NCBI GenBank assembly: GCA_030427865.1
Contig: JAUICK010000014.1
Location: 28,570 to 92,569 of the forward strand
Direction: 5' to 3'
Length of the DNA: 64,000 nt
Source of the DNA: Bacteroidia bacterium
GTDB lineage: Bacteria; Bacteroidota; Bacteroidia; Flavobacteriales; Flavobacteriaceae
Of the stretch, positions 27,433-36,125 are shown piece by piece (position 1 is the first letter of the stretch; each line of letters begins with the position of its first letter). Position numbers and translations under genes: made by a program. Below the pieces are notes generated by a model. The model worked only from the letters and a program-made list of their open reading frames with translations, was not told the DNA's origin and did not search any database.

Positions 27433-27921
27433 TTATTTATGATTTTTAGGAAATTCTATCATAAAAGTTTTGCCTTTTTTGATGTTTTTCCAGTGTTTTT
27501 CTTCAAACTGAATTCCAATGACACCACATGTTGTAACATGAGAGATGGGTTTACTACCAAATTTGTTAACAAAAGTATTGATACCATGATCGTGACTAAA
27601 GATAATAGCAGAATTAAAACCATCATCTAATGCCTTTACAGTTTTTACTAAATATCCATCACTAAAACTATATAGCTGTCTTCTTATTTTTAGGTTTGAT
27701 AATGGGTATTCGAAATTTTCACAAAAAATTACAGCAGTATGTAATGCTCTATTTGCGCTACTAGAAACAAATACATCTGGTCTGTCAATTTTTTTTGAGA
27801 GAAATTTAGACATTAAATGAGCGTCGTTAATTCCACGTTTTTTTAGAGGTCTGTCAATATCTTCAATACCAGTATATTCCCAAGAAGATTTTGCGTGTCT
27901 AACAATGTATAAAGTTTTCAT
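27433..27921 (-). CDS. SixA-like histidine phosphatase
   Basis: A 162-residue member of the histidine phosphatase superfamily, branch 1. The RHG-type motif is IVRHAKSSW (nucleophile His8-9 region), followed by RPLKKRGINDA with the phosphate-pocket Arg, and FSHDHGINTF with the second catalytic His. In E. coli SixA dephosphorylates the histidine of phosphotransfer domains. Here the neighbour is the Ppx gene, so the physiological substrate is uncertain. Confidence 0.88.
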   Translation of the reverse strand: MKTLYIVRHAKSSWEYTGIEDIDRPLKKRGINDAHLMSKFLSKKIDRPDVFVSSSANRALHTAVIFCENFEYPLSNLKIRRQLYSFSDGYLVKTVKALDDGFNSAIIFSHDHGINTFVNKFGSKPISHVTTCGVIGIQFEEKHWKNIKKGKTFMIEFPKNHK

Positions 27922-27955
27922 TTAATTTAAATTGTTGTATTGTAAATATAAAAAT

Positions 27956-28603
27956 TTATGGTGCCAATCGTTCTAGTTTCCAAGAAAAATCTTCTTTTAA
28001 AGTATATCTTATTCTATCGTGCATTCTATTTGGTCTACCTTGCCAAAATTCTATAGAAATTGGCTTTACCAAATAACCGCCCCAATGTGGAGGCCTGATT
28101 ATTTCTTTACCTTCAAAATTTCTCTCAAACATTTTTAAGTTATTGTCCAGTTCTTCTCTTGAGGTAACTACAGTACTCTGGTTAGAAGCCCAAGCACCTA
28201 ATTTACTTCCATCTGGTCTTGTTTCAAAATAACCATCTGATAAGTTTTCTGCTAATTTTTCTGCTTTTCCTTTAATGATAATTTGCTGCTCTAAAGCAGG
28301 CCAGAAGAAAGATAGGCAAATTTGATTATTATTTTCGATAGCTTTTCCTTTTTCTGAAGTGTAATTGGTGTAAAAAATAAACCCTTCCCAAGTAAATCTT
28401 TTTAATAAAACTACTCTGCTTTTTGGATAACCATCTAAACCTATGGTAGCAATGGTCATTGCGTTACTTTCATCAACCATTTCTGAATTATCAGCATTTA
28501 AAAACCAAGTTTGGAATAATTCTATTGGGTTTTCTGGACAATTACTTTCTAAAAGTTCTTGCTTTTCGTATGATTTACGGTAGTTACTTAGGTCTTTTGA
28601 CAT
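27956..28603 (-). CDS. pdxH: Pyridoxamine 5'-phosphate oxidase
   Basis: A 215-residue FMN enzyme that oxidises pyridoxamine or pyridoxine 5'-phosphate to PLP. Family motifs: AMTIATIGLDGYPKSRVVLLK, FIFYTNYTSEKG, GAWASNQST, and the C-terminal EFWQGRPNRMHDR. The frame is open ten residues upstream, but the ATG at 28603 gives the usual MSKDLSNYRKSYEK start and avoids an overlap with the symporter gene, whose stop is one base away. The tight spacing indicates co-transcription with the symporter. Confidence 0.95.
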   Translation of the reverse strand: MSKDLSNYRKSYEKQELLESNCPENPIELFQTWFLNADNSEMVDESNAMTIATIGLDGYPKSRVVLLKRFTWEGFIFYTNYTSEKGKAIENNNQICLSFFWPALEQQIIIKGKAEKLAENLSDGYFETRPDGSKLGAWASNQSTVVTSREELDNNLKMFERNFEGKEIIRPPHWGGYLVKPISIEFWQGRPNRMHDRIRYTLKEDFSWKLERLAP

Positions 28604-28604
28604 T

Positions 28605-30038
28605 TCATTTTCTTTTAAACAAAGATAATCCAATAAAGGTTAAAAATCCATTTAAAACTAAAACGAAAAAGCCAAAATCGAAATTGAAGAATTCTAAACT
28701 GTGATAACTAATAATGAAAGTTAAAATTGGAGCTAACAAACAAATTACAGGTACCATTTTGTCTTTTACGTTTAGTTTTGTGAATAATCCAAAAGCATAT
28801 AAACCTAATAAAGGTCCATAAGTATATCCTGCTGCTTTAAAAATATTGGCAATGACACTTTCATCAGCAATAAAATATTTAAAAATTAGAATGATGAGAA
28901 TCAGAACAACCGAAAAAACAACGTGAATTTTCTTTCTAATTTTTTCTTGTAACTTTTTATCCTTCTTTTTATCAATTTCTAAAATATCAATACTAAAAGA
29001 TGTGGTTAAAGAGGTTAATGCAGAATCTGCACTGGAATAAGCAGCAGCAATTAATCCTAATAAGAAAAATAATGCTGTTGCTAAACCTAAATTTCCTTGA
29101 GTTGCTATAATAGGAAAGAGTTGGTCTTTGTGCGCGTCAATACCATTTTGTTGAGCAAAATCTGTTAACAAAACACCTAAAGCTAAAAAGAAAAAGTTAA
29201 CAATTACCAAAACAATGGTAAACCAAAACATGTTTTTTTGTGCATCTTTTAGGTTTCTACAAGTCAAGTTTTTTTGCATCATATCTTGATCTAATCCTGT
29301 CATAACAACTGCTATAAATGCACCAGATAAAAATTGTTTCCAAAAGTAGTTTCCTGCGCTTACGTCTTCAAAAAAGAATATTTTAGAGAGTTTGCTGTCA
29401 GAAACATAAGTGAATAAATTATCTATTTGCATTTCATCTGAAATGGTATAGATACAAACACCAACTGCAATTAACATAAATAAAGTTTGCAACGTATCTG
29501 TCCATACAATGGTTTTAATTCCACCTTTAAATGTATATAACCAAATTAATAAAATAGTGATGGAGACTGTAACCCAAAACGGAATTCCATACGCATCAAA
29601 CAAAATAACTTGCAGTACATTTGCTACTAAAAACAAACGAAAAGCGGCACCAATAGTTCTTGAAAGTAAGAAAAAACTTGCACCTGTTTTGTATGAATAT
29701 CGCCCAAATCTATCTTCTAAATACGTGTAAATTGAGGTTAAATTTAGTTTGTAATAGAGTGGAAGTAATACCAAACCAATAACTGCATAACCAACTACAT
29801 AACCCAAAACCATCTGAAAGTAACTCATATTTTGAGCTTCTACCCAACCAGGAACTGAGATAAATGTTACTCCAGAAAGTGAGGCGCCAATCATACCAAA
29901 AGCAACTAAATACCAAGGTGATGAGTTGTTGGCTTTAAAAAAGGTTTTGTTATCAGCAGATTTTCCTGTGATGTAAGAAATGAATATCAAAACAGAAAAA
30001 TAAGCGACAATTAATAGTATTATATGGAGTGGCTGCAT
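28605..30038 (-). CDS. Sodium:solute symporter family protein
   Basis: A 477-residue membrane protein with 12-13 predicted helices and SSS-family stretches such as GASLSGVTFISVPGW in the early helices, TGLDQDMMQKNLTCR and SSADSALTSLTTSF, which carries the second sodium-site serines. It uses the Na+ gradient to import an organic solute, but the substrate cannot be read from sequence. Its stop is directly in front of pdxH, so they probably form one unit. It is divergent from recR. Confidence 0.88.
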   Translation of the reverse strand: MQPLHIILLIVAYFSVLIFISYITGKSADNKTFFKANNSSPWYLVAFGMIGASLSGVTFISVPGWVEAQNMSYFQMVLGYVVGYAVIGLVLLPLYYKLNLTSIYTYLEDRFGRYSYKTGASFFLLSRTIGAAFRLFLVANVLQVILFDAYGIPFWVTVSITILLIWLYTFKGGIKTIVWTDTLQTLFMLIAVGVCIYTISDEMQIDNLFTYVSDSKLSKIFFFEDVSAGNYFWKQFLSGAFIAVVMTGLDQDMMQKNLTCRNLKDAQKNMFWFTIVLVIVNFFFLALGVLLTDFAQQNGIDAHKDQLFPIIATQGNLGLATALFFLLGLIAAAYSSADSALTSLTTSFSIDILEIDKKKDKKLQEKIRKKIHVVFSVVLILIILIFKYFIADESVIANIFKAAGYTYGPLLGLYAFGLFTKLNVKDKMVPVICLLAPILTFIISYHSLEFFNFDFGFFVLVLNGFLTFIGLSLFKRK

Positions 30039-30130
30039 TGTAAATTACAAATGTTTAATTCTAAATTACGAATATAGTCTTTTGTCTTTTTTCTATATTC
30101 TTTTTTCTTAAGAAGTTGTAATTTTACAAA

Positions 30131-30748
30131 ATGGATTTTTCTTCGAAATTATTAGAGAATGCAGTGAATGAAGTATCGCGTTTACCTGGAATTGGAAAAC
30201 GAACTGCGTTACGCTTGGTGTTACATTTATTAAAACAGCCTTCAGACAATACCAAGTATTTATCGGAAGCATTATTGCATTTAAGAAATGATGTAAAAAC
30301 TTGCGAAAAATGCCATAATATTTCTGATACCCTTTTGTGCGATATTTGCAACAACCCGAAAAGAAATCCTGAAATTGTTTGTGTGGTTGAAGATATTAGA
30401 GATGTAATGGCGATTGAAAGTACTTCTCAATTTAATGGCTTGTATCACGTTTTGGGTGGAAAAATTTCTCCAATTGAAGGAATTGGACCTCAAAATTTAC
30501 AAATTGAATCGTTAGTTTCTAAAGTTGAAAAAGGAGAAGTGAAGGAGTTGATTTTTGCTTTAAGTTCTACTATGGAAGGAGATACCACCAATTTTTACAT
30601 CTTTAAACAAATCGAAAAATTCGAGATTACAACTTCAACGATTGCAAGAGGAATTTCTGTAGGTGATGAATTGGAGTATGCAGATGAGGTTACTTTAGGA
30701 AGAAGTATTGTAAATCGAATTCCTTTTGAGCAGAGTATAAGGGGTTAG
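30131..30748 (+). CDS. recR: Recombination mediator protein RecR
   Basis: A 205-residue protein that works with RecF and RecO to load RecA at gaps. It has the N-terminal helix-hairpin-helix ([15 protein letters not shown]), the four-cysteine zinc motif CEKCHNIS...CDIC, and a Toprim domain with [23 protein letters not shown] and [11 protein letters not shown]. It ends one base before the convergent MFS gene. Confidence 0.97.
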   Translation: MDFSSKLLENAVNEVSRLPGIGKRTALRLVLHLLKQPSDNTKYLSEALLHLRNDVKTCEKCHNISDTLLCDICNNPKRNPEIVCVVEDIRDVMAIESTSQFNGLYHVLGGKISPIEGIGPQNLQIESLVSKVEKGEVKELIFALSSTMEGDTTNFYIFKQIEKFEITTSTIARGISVGDELEYADEVTLGRSIVNRIPFEQSIRG

Positions 30749-30749
30749 A

Positions 30750-32000
30750 TTATTCCTCTTTCAAAACAATAGTCTTACTGGTTTTAACTTTATACTTTTT
30801 AAAAGAATAAAAAGCCATAAAAGCACTAATTATCATTAAGATGGCTGCTAATAAAAATGGTGCTCCAGCAAACTCAAAAGGTGCATCGTCTTTTGTAAAG
30901 TAGTAGAAAATACCTGTCATTAAAGGCGGTCCCACAATTGCAGAAGCACTCATTAAACTGGTTAATGTACCTTGAATTTCTCCTTGCTCAGTATTGGGTA
31001 CTTGTATGGAAATTACGGCTTGTAATGCAGGTCCTGCAATTCCACCCAAACAATAAGGAATTAAAAAGACAAACATCATCCAACTGTCTGTTGCAAAAGC
31101 AAATAAAAGCATTCCTAAACTGTACAAAAAGAAGCCTACATAAATACTTTTTTCGTTTCCTAATTTTGGATTTATCCATCGTATTAAAACACCTTGAACG
31201 AGTGCAACACAGAGTCCAATCATACCTAAAGAAAGTCCAACCATTTTTTCATCCCAATCAAATTTATACATCGAGAAAAAACTCCAATTACTTTGAATGG
31301 CGTGAGAAGCTACATATAAAATAAACATTGCTAAAACCAACCCAATCAGTTTTGGATATTTTTTTAAGCCTATAAAACTCCCAACAGGATTCGCTCTTTT
31401 AATATCAAATGCTCTTCTTTTCTCTTTAGATAAAGATTCTGGAAGAATAAAATAACCGTATAAGAAGTTTACAAAGCATAAAACAGCGGTGGCGTAAAAC
31501 GGAACTCTTGCACCATATTGTCCTAATAAACCGCCAATTACGGGGCCAATGATAAAGCCTAAGCCAAATGCGGCACCAATCATTCCAAAGTTTTTGGCTC
31601 TGTTTTCTGGTGTGCTAATATCTGCAATATATGCAGATGCAGTAGTGATGCTTGCACCTGTAATTCCTGCAATAATTCGTCCAATAAATAACCAAGTAAT
31701 CGTTGGTGCTAAAGCCAATAAAATGTAGTCTAAAGTAAATGCGAAAAGAGAAATTAAAACGATGGGTCTTCGTCCATATTTATCACTCAAATTACCAACA
31801 ACTGGGGCAAAAACAAACTGTGTAATGGCATACGCAAAGGTTAACCAACCTCCAACTTTTGCAGCTTCACTAATATTGCCTTGAATGAGTTCTTCTATTA
31901 AACCTGGAAGTACAGGAATTATAATTCCCCAGCCAATTACATCAATTAGCATTGTAACAAAAATGAAACCTAAAGCAGCTTGCTTTTTATTTTTTTTCAT
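30750..32000 (-). CDS. MFS transporter, TCR/Tet-like branch
   Basis: A 416-residue, 12-helix major facilitator. MFS motif A is [13 protein letters not shown] in the loop between helices 2 and 3, and there is an antiporter-type motif C region [15 protein letters not shown] in helix 5. This branch includes tetracycline exporters, but most chromosomal members of marine Flavobacteriia have no demonstrated drug substrate, so no resistance is claimed. It lies 40 bp upstream of hemJ on the same strand side. Confidence 0.88.
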   Translation of the reverse strand: MKKNKKQAALGFIFVTMLIDVIGWGIIIPVLPGLIEELIQGNISEAAKVGGWLTFAYAITQFVFAPVVGNLSDKYGRRPIVLISLFAFTLDYILLALAPTITWLFIGRIIAGITGASITTASAYIADISTPENRAKNFGMIGAAFGLGFIIGPVIGGLLGQYGARVPFYATAVLCFVNFLYGYFILPESLSKEKRRAFDIKRANPVGSFIGLKKYPKLIGLVLAMFILYVASHAIQSNWSFFSMYKFDWDEKMVGLSLGMIGLCVALVQGVLIRWINPKLGNEKSIYVGFFLYSLGMLLFAFATDSWMMFVFLIPYCLGGIAGPALQAVISIQVPNTEQGEIQGTLTSLMSASAIVGPPLMTGIFYYFTKDDAPFEFAGAPFLLAAILMIISAFMAFYSFKKYKVKTSKTIVLKEE

Positions 32001-32040
32001 TGGATAATTTGAACCATCAAATAAAAGAAATATTTGTCAG

Positions 32041-32640
32041 TTATTCTTCTTTAGAGATTGTTTTGTCTGTATTTTCTAAAACTTCTTTTTCAGCTTTGTC
32101 CCAAGATTTCTTTTCTCTTATTTTTTTGTAAAGTCTAATACCCAACATCAATAAAACACCAAAAAGAATAATACCGATAACACCCCAAATCCAATTGATA
32201 GCACTTTGTAAGGTTACTAAAAAAACAACAGCAAATAGAATGATAGTGGCGACTTCATTCCAAATTCTAAGTTGTAAAGCTGAATATTTTATGACATCAT
32301 TTTGCAATTGTTTGTAAATTCTTTGACAAGAATAATGATAAAAATATAAGGCCAAAACAAAAGCGAGCTTTACGTGCATCCAAGGTTCTGATAAATAATA
32401 AGGGTTTTTATATAACATCCAAAAAGCAAAAAAACTTGTCAAAATTGCTGATGGCCAAGTAATAATATACCACAAACGTTTGCTCATCAGTTTAAACTGA
32501 GTTTGTAATATTTTTTTATCTGGCTGTGGTTTTTTCTCTGCTTCTACGTGATAAATAAACAAGCGAATAATATAAAATAAACCTGCAAACCAAGTAATTA
32601 CAAAGATGACGTGTAAAGCTTTTATGTATAAAAAATCCAT
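32041..32640 (-). CDS. hemJ: HemJ-like protoporphyrinogen oxidase (CopD/UPF0093 family)
   Basis: A 199-residue protein with four or five membrane helices. Near the N-terminus YIKALHVIFVITWFAGLFYI carries the conserved heme-ligand His of HemJ, and WMHVKLAFVLALYFYHY holds the second conserved His/Lys patch. HemJ oxidises protoporphyrinogen IX to protoporphyrin IX. The nearby hemH and the heme operon support this over a copper-resistance CopD role. The C-terminal tail is charged. A run of AAAGTTTC repeats begins 11 bp upstream of its start. Confidence 0.8.
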   Translation of the reverse strand: MDFLYIKALHVIFVITWFAGLFYIIRLFIYHVEAEKKPQPDKKILQTQFKLMSKRLWYIITWPSAILTSFFAFWMLYKNPYYLSEPWMHVKLAFVLALYFYHYSCQRIYKQLQNDVIKYSALQLRIWNEVATIILFAVVFLVTLQSAINWIWGVIGIILFGVLLMLGIRLYKKIREKKSWDKAEKEVLENTDKTISKEE

Positions 32641-32651
32641 ATTGTTGTATT

Positions 32652-32704
32652 AAGTTTCAAAGTTTCAAAGTTTCAAAGTTTCAAAGTTTCAAAGTTTCAA
32701 AGTT
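32652..32704. repeat. AAAGTTTC microsatellite upstream of hemJ
   Basis: Six full plus one partial copy of the 8-bp unit AAAGTTTC, nearly perfect, lie 11 bp before the hemJ start codon. This is the longest of three such arrays in the window. Confidence 0.92.
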
Positions 32705-32731
32705 GAGATTTCTCCTATTGTCGAAATGACA
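32705..32731. repeat. Intergenic repeat fragment (TGTCATTTCGAC family)
   Basis: Read on the minus strand this is TGTCATTTCGACaataGGAGAAATCT. The same core appears in the palindromic element at 51791-51919. It directly follows the microsatellite in the hemJ-hemH gap. Confidence 0.65.
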
Positions 32732-32753
32732 TTAGAACTAATTTTTTTATTAT

Positions 32754-32788
32754 TGCTAACCACTAACCACTAACCACTAACCACTAAT
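32754..32788. repeat. Tandem CACTAAC repeat overlapping the hemH stop
   Basis: Four 7-bp units (CACTAAC x3, then CACTAAT) preceded by a degenerate unit. The hemH stop codon (32777-32779) and its last four codons lie inside the array, so the repeat length determines the protein tail. A sister array overlaps the ridA stop. Confidence 0.85.
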
Positions 32789-33796
32789 TTCCCATTCTTT
32801 AATCCAACCTTTCATTACATCAACCCAATCATCATTGTCGTTTAAACAAGGGATGTGTTTGTAATCTGTTCCTCCAGCTTCTAAGAAATCTTCTTTTCCT
32901 TCCATCGCGATTTCTTCTAAAGTTTCTAAACAATCAGCAACAAAAGCAGGAGTAATTACTGCTAATTTCTTCTTTCCTTCTTTTGGGAATTTTTCCAACT
33001 CAAAATCAGTATACGGTTTTAACCAAGGGTCTTTTAACAAACGAGATTGAAACGAATTGCTATACGTACCTTCTTTTAGGTTTAGTGTTTTTGCGATTTC
33101 TTTTGTTGTTTCGAAACATTGATGTCTGTAACAAGTATGATGTGCTACTGAGTTGCGCTCACAACAAGAACCATCAATTTTACAATGACTTTTTGTTGGG
33201 TCAGATTTTTTGATGTGACGTTCAGGAATTCCATGATAAGAAAACAATATATGGTCGTAATCAAATCCTTCTAAATGATTTGCAATATTTGCGCTCATTG
33301 CTTTGATATAATCTGGCTCATTATAAAAAGGAGGCAAAGTATCTAAAGTCACATTTGGATAATGTTCTGCTAAAATTTCTTCAGCTTTGGTTACCACAGT
33401 TTCGTAAGAAGACATTGCATAATGAGGATACAAAGGCGCTAAAAAGATTTCGGTAACACCTTTATCTACTAAATTTTTAATTCCTTTTTCCATAGACATA
33501 GAACCATAACGCATTGCCAATTCTACAGGAATATCAACTTTCTTTTTTAATTTTTCAGTAAACCTTTCAGAAATTACCACAAGAGGAGAACCCTCATCCC
33601 ACCAAATTTTTTTATATGCTGCTGCTGATTTTTTTGGTCTAAAATTTAAAATGATTCCTTTAATTAAAATATAACGTTTCCAATAGGGGATATCAATGAC
33701 ACGTTCGTCCATTAAAAACTCGTCCAAATACGTTTTTACATCTTTAATTTCTGTAGAATCTGGTGACCCTAAATTGTTTAATAAAACTCCTTTCAT
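32777..33796 (-). CDS. hemH: Ferrochelatase
   Basis: A 339-residue enzyme that inserts ferrous iron into protoporphyrin IX, the last heme step. Motifs: LLNNLGSPDS at the N-terminus, the proton-abstracting His in FSYHGIPERH, and the downstream Glu region DCLETLEEIAMEG. A cysteine-rich insert (CKIDGSCC ... CYRHQC) may bind a metal cluster, as in some bacterial ferrochelatases. The last residues (EISG) are encoded in a CACTAAC repeat array. It is on the opposite strand from the main heme operon and shares a repeat pattern with hemJ. Confidence 0.96.
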   Translation of the reverse strand: MKGVLLNNLGSPDSTEIKDVKTYLDEFLMDERVIDIPYWKRYILIKGIILNFRPKKSAAAYKKIWWDEGSPLVVISERFTEKLKKKVDIPVELAMRYGSMSMEKGIKNLVDKGVTEIFLAPLYPHYAMSSYETVVTKAEEILAEHYPNVTLDTLPPFYNEPDYIKAMSANIANHLEGFDYDHILFSYHGIPERHIKKSDPTKSHCKIDGSCCERNSVAHHTCYRHQCFETTKEIAKTLNLKEGTYSNSFQSRLLKDPWLKPYTDFELEKFPKEGKKKLAVITPAFVADCLETLEEIAMEGKEDFLEAGGTDYKHIPCLNDNDDWVDVMKGWIKEWEISG

Positions 33797-33800
33797 TTGT

Positions 33801-33832
33801 AAAGTTTCAAAGTTTCAAAGTTTCAAAGTTTT
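33801..33832. repeat. AAAGTTTC microsatellite upstream of hemH
   Basis: Three perfect copies and one variant (AAAGTTTT) of the 8-bp unit start 4 bp before the hemH start codon. In this position they fill the region where a ribosome or promoter would bind. Confidence 0.88.
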
Positions 33833-33876
33833 TAAGGTTGAAAATTTGGAACTTTATTGTTTAATTATTTTTTATT

Positions 33877-33897
33877 ATTCTGAACTTGTTTCAGAAT
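33877..33897. repeat. Short inverted repeat ATTCTGAA-N5-TTCAGAAT
   Basis: An 8-bp perfect stem with a 5-base loop immediately after the stop of the minus-strand hypothetical gene at 33902. It resembles a small intergenic repeat seen in flavobacterial genomes and could also act as a weak terminator. Confidence 0.55.
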
Positions 33898-33901
33898 CTC
33901 A

Positions 33902-34504
33902 TTACCTATTATACCTGTAATTATAACCAATTACATCTTTTCTTAGTTTATCTAAATATTTTTTATTTTTTGTAAATAAAAAATATTTGAATGCTCTTTG
34001 ATTATAATCTAAAAAACAATCATAATTTATTAGTTCACCTAATGGAACTCTAATGTATTTTACATTTGCTCTTTTTTGAATTCTTAAATCTTTTTTTGTT
34101 AATTTTAGTTCTTCATTTTTATTAAAAACATAAAGTTTTAATTTTTTTTCTTTGTAGTCTTTTTTTACAAATGAATAACTAACTTCACATTTATCAGCTA
34201 AAGAAATCGATTTTGGTCTTTTACGCTTTGTCCATTCAAACTTATAATCAAATTCTTTAAATATTATATTTCTATAAGAAAAAATCAATTTGTAATTTTC
34301 TTGTTTTGTTGATGTTTTAATTTCAAATATTCCATCTTCTTTAATTTTGACGAGTTTATCAGAATTATCAATTTTAACAAGAAGATTTGAAAATGTATAA
34401 TAAAAATCGTGAGAGAAAAATAACTTACCTTTAATAGAAATAGTTTCTTCACTGAATAAATTCAGAGAAATTATTAAAGTTAAAAAAGTAATTATTCTTC
34501 TCAT
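33902..34504 (-). CDS. Exported protein of unknown function
   Basis: A 200-residue protein with a signal peptide (MRRIITFLTLIISLNLFS). The following 80 residues (ISIKGKLFFSHDFYYTFSNLLVKID ... GIFEIKTS) resemble a carboxypeptidase-regulatory-like beta sandwich. The C-terminal half is very lysine- and tyrosine-rich. No catalytic motif is seen. Its ATG overlaps the stop of the upstream TrmH-like gene by four bases, so translation is probably coupled. The function is not recognised. Confidence 0.65.
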   Translation of the reverse strand: MRRIITFLTLIISLNLFSEETISIKGKLFFSHDFYYTFSNLLVKIDNSDKLVKIKEDGIFEIKTSTKQENYKLIFSYRNIIFKEFDYKFEWTKRKRPKSISLADKCEVSYSFVKKDYKEKKLKLYVFNKNEELKLTKKDLRIQKRANVKYIRVPLGELINYDCFLDYNQRAFKYFLFTKNKKYLDKLRKDVIGYNYRYNR

Positions 34505-35019
34505 TTTTGCTTACAGCTTACTGAAAACTGATTCGTAACTTCATAAAGCGTTATTGCCAAACTATGTATTACATTCATTGATGAATTTCTACCATACATA
34601 GGTATTGCAATAGTTTCATCGACTAAATTAATACTTTCAATTCCATTTCTTTCACTGCCCAAAAGTAATACGATTTTTTCATGATTTTTAAAATTAAAAT
34701 CTTGAATATTGATGCTTTTATCAGTAATTTCTATGCCTATTATTGTGTTTCCTTCTTGTTTTAATTGGTTTAGAATTTCATCAAAATTACTGTAAAATTC
34801 ATAATCAATTTGATTAATTGTGTTTCTTGCAGTATTAATTACTTTTCTGTTTTCTATTGATGGAGAATTTTCATGAAAATAAATTTTTTCAACTCCAAAG
34901 CTTTCAGAAATACGAAAACACATTCCTATATTTTCAGGAGTTCTAATAGCATCACAAACAATGGTGATAGGAAACTTTTGTTGTGAGTTTTTGATATCGT
35001 AATGTGTTAGTTGTTTCAA
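34501..35019 (-). CDS. TrmH/SpoU family RNA 2'-O-methyltransferase
   Basis: A 172-residue SPOUT-fold methyltransferase. The three SpoU motifs are present: DAIRTPENIGMCFRISESFG (motif 1), LLLGSERNGI (motif 2) and IPMYGRNSSMNVIHSLAI (motif 3), which form the trefoil-knot SAM site. It lacks the N-terminal RNA-binding extension of RlmB, so the RNA target (tRNA or rRNA) is unassigned. It lies 17 bp downstream of the AraC gene. Confidence 0.88.
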   Translation of the reverse strand: MKQLTHYDIKNSQQKFPITIVCDAIRTPENIGMCFRISESFGVEKIYFHENSPSIENRKVINTARNTINQIDYEFYSNFDEILNQLKQEGNTIIGIEITDKSINIQDFNFKNHEKIVLLLGSERNGIESINLVDETIAIPMYGRNSSMNVIHSLAITLYEVTNQFSVSCKQK

Positions 35020-35036
35020 AACTATTTATTTTTCTT

Positions 35037-35921
35037 CTAACTTTGCAAACTCATTACATATTTCTTAGGTGTTGTACCAAACTTCTTTTTAAAAGCTGCA
35101 ATAAAATGACTTGAGGTACTGTAGCCTACTTTAATACCTACTTCATTTACATTGTATTGATTGCTTTCTAATAGCCTCCTAGCGTGTTCCATTTTGTAAT
35201 CAAACAAAAAACTATACACAGTATCTCCGTAAATTTGCTTAAAACCTTCTTTTAGTTTTTTAATATTCAAACCGATTTCATTTGCCAATTCTTGTAAACT
35301 TGGTGGTTCTGCCATTCTATCTATAATAATTTCTTTCGCTTTTCTAATTTTTAAAACATTTTGCTCATCCACTAAAAACGGACAATATTCGCCTTCTACA
35401 TTTTCGTCTTTTTGAAAATGCAAACTCAGCAACTCGTATACCTTACCTTTTACATATAAATTTCTAATAGAACTATTGATGTTAGAGTTGATAATCTGTT
35501 GTAAAACAATAGAAACTGTGGGTTTTATTTCAGTATCATCATAGTATTTTCTATTGCTGTTTTCATCACTTAAAAATGGAATATATCCAGATTCTTTAGA
35601 AAATAAAGAGTGAAATTTTTCAATAGAAATCAATAAAGAGACTAATGTTGTTTTGGGTTGATTTTCTAAATGAATAGGTAATGTTCTTTGTGGATTGTAT
35701 AATAAAATAGATCTCCCATCTAACACATCAAAAGAATACGTTCCGTTATTAAATAAAAACTTAGAATTACCTCTTAAACAAAAATGAATTTGAATAAAAG
35801 TACTATTAATTGTTCTTTCAAAAACTTGAACTTCTTTGCTTTCGTTCTGAAAATGAAGCACATAAAATCCATCTTCTAAGACAATTTCTTCAAAAGTACT
35901 TTCTCCGACATTTTTAAACAT
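35037..35921 (-). CDS. AraC family transcriptional regulator (PchR-like architecture)
   Basis: A 294-residue regulator: an N-terminal ligand-binding region (about 1-180, FLLRGNSKFLFNNGTY-type cupin-like strands) and a C-terminal double helix-turn-helix (about 200-294) with LQELANEIGLNIKKLKEGFKQIYG and VNEVGIKVGYSTSSHFIAAFKKKFGTTPKKY. The architecture resembles siderophore-sensing PchR/AlcR regulators. It is divergent from hemA across a 204-bp gap that holds a Fur-like palindrome 29 bp before its start. A role in iron or heme control is inferred from context only. Confidence 0.88.
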   Translation of the reverse strand: MFKNVGESTFEEIVLEDGFYVLHFQNESKEVQVFERTINSTFIQIHFCLRGNSKFLFNNGTYSFDVLDGRSILLYNPQRTLPIHLENQPKTTLVSLLISIEKFHSLFSKESGYIPFLSDENSNRKYYDDTEIKPTVSIVLQQIINSNINSSIRNLYVKGKVYELLSLHFQKDENVEGEYCPFLVDEQNVLKIRKAKEIIIDRMAEPPSLQELANEIGLNIKKLKEGFKQIYGDTVYSFLFDYKMEHARRLLESNQYNVNEVGIKVGYSTSSHFIAAFKKKFGTTPKKYVMSLQS

Positions 35922-35949
35922 AGTTATCTGTTTATTTTGATTTGTTTTT

Positions 35950-35968
35950 ATTTAGAATCATTCTATAT
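35950..35968. promoter_or_regulatory. Fur-like 9-1-9 palindrome upstream of the AraC gene
   Basis: ATTTAGAATCATTCTATAT is a 19-bp inverted repeat in a 9-1-9 layout with eight of nine pairs matched; the central TAGAAT-C-ATTCTA is perfect. It is 29 bp upstream of the AraC start codon and about 130 bp before the hemA promoter element. The layout fits Fur-family operators. Assignment to Fur is inference. Confidence 0.5.
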
Positions 35969-36100
35969 AATAATTAATAAAAACCCTGTCACCACTGCAA
36001 AAATAAGGTTTTTTGTAAGTTTTCTTAAAAAAAACTATCTAAAAAACATATAACGTTATAAAAAGTACTTTAAGCGACATTTTTTTTTAAATGAAGTTTA

Positions 36101-36108
36101 TACTTTTG
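36101..36108 (+). promoter_or_regulatory. -7 promoter element for the heme operon
   Basis: TACTTTTG fits TAnnTTTG and sits 17 bp before the hemA start codon, giving a very short leader. No convincing -33 TTTG is seen; the stretch there is a T-run. Confidence 0.45.
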
Positions 36109-36125
36109 ACCAACTTTTACAATTT

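Noticed and set aside
30938..31324. A 128-codon plus-strand reading frame
   Set aside because: It is antisense to the MFS transporter gene, whose motifs are unambiguous; the frame is a low-complexity shadow.
30750..32000. Tetracycline resistance gene
   Set aside because: The transporter belongs to the TCR/Tet branch by motif, but sequence alone does not show a drug substrate and there is no associated repressor or mobile element.
32652..32704. A possible CRISPR array
   Set aside because: The units are 8 bp with no spacers and no cas genes nearby; it is a microsatellite.
36101..36125. Heme-responsive riboswitch or long leader before hemA
   Set aside because: The likely leader is only about 10-17 bases, too short for a structured RNA.
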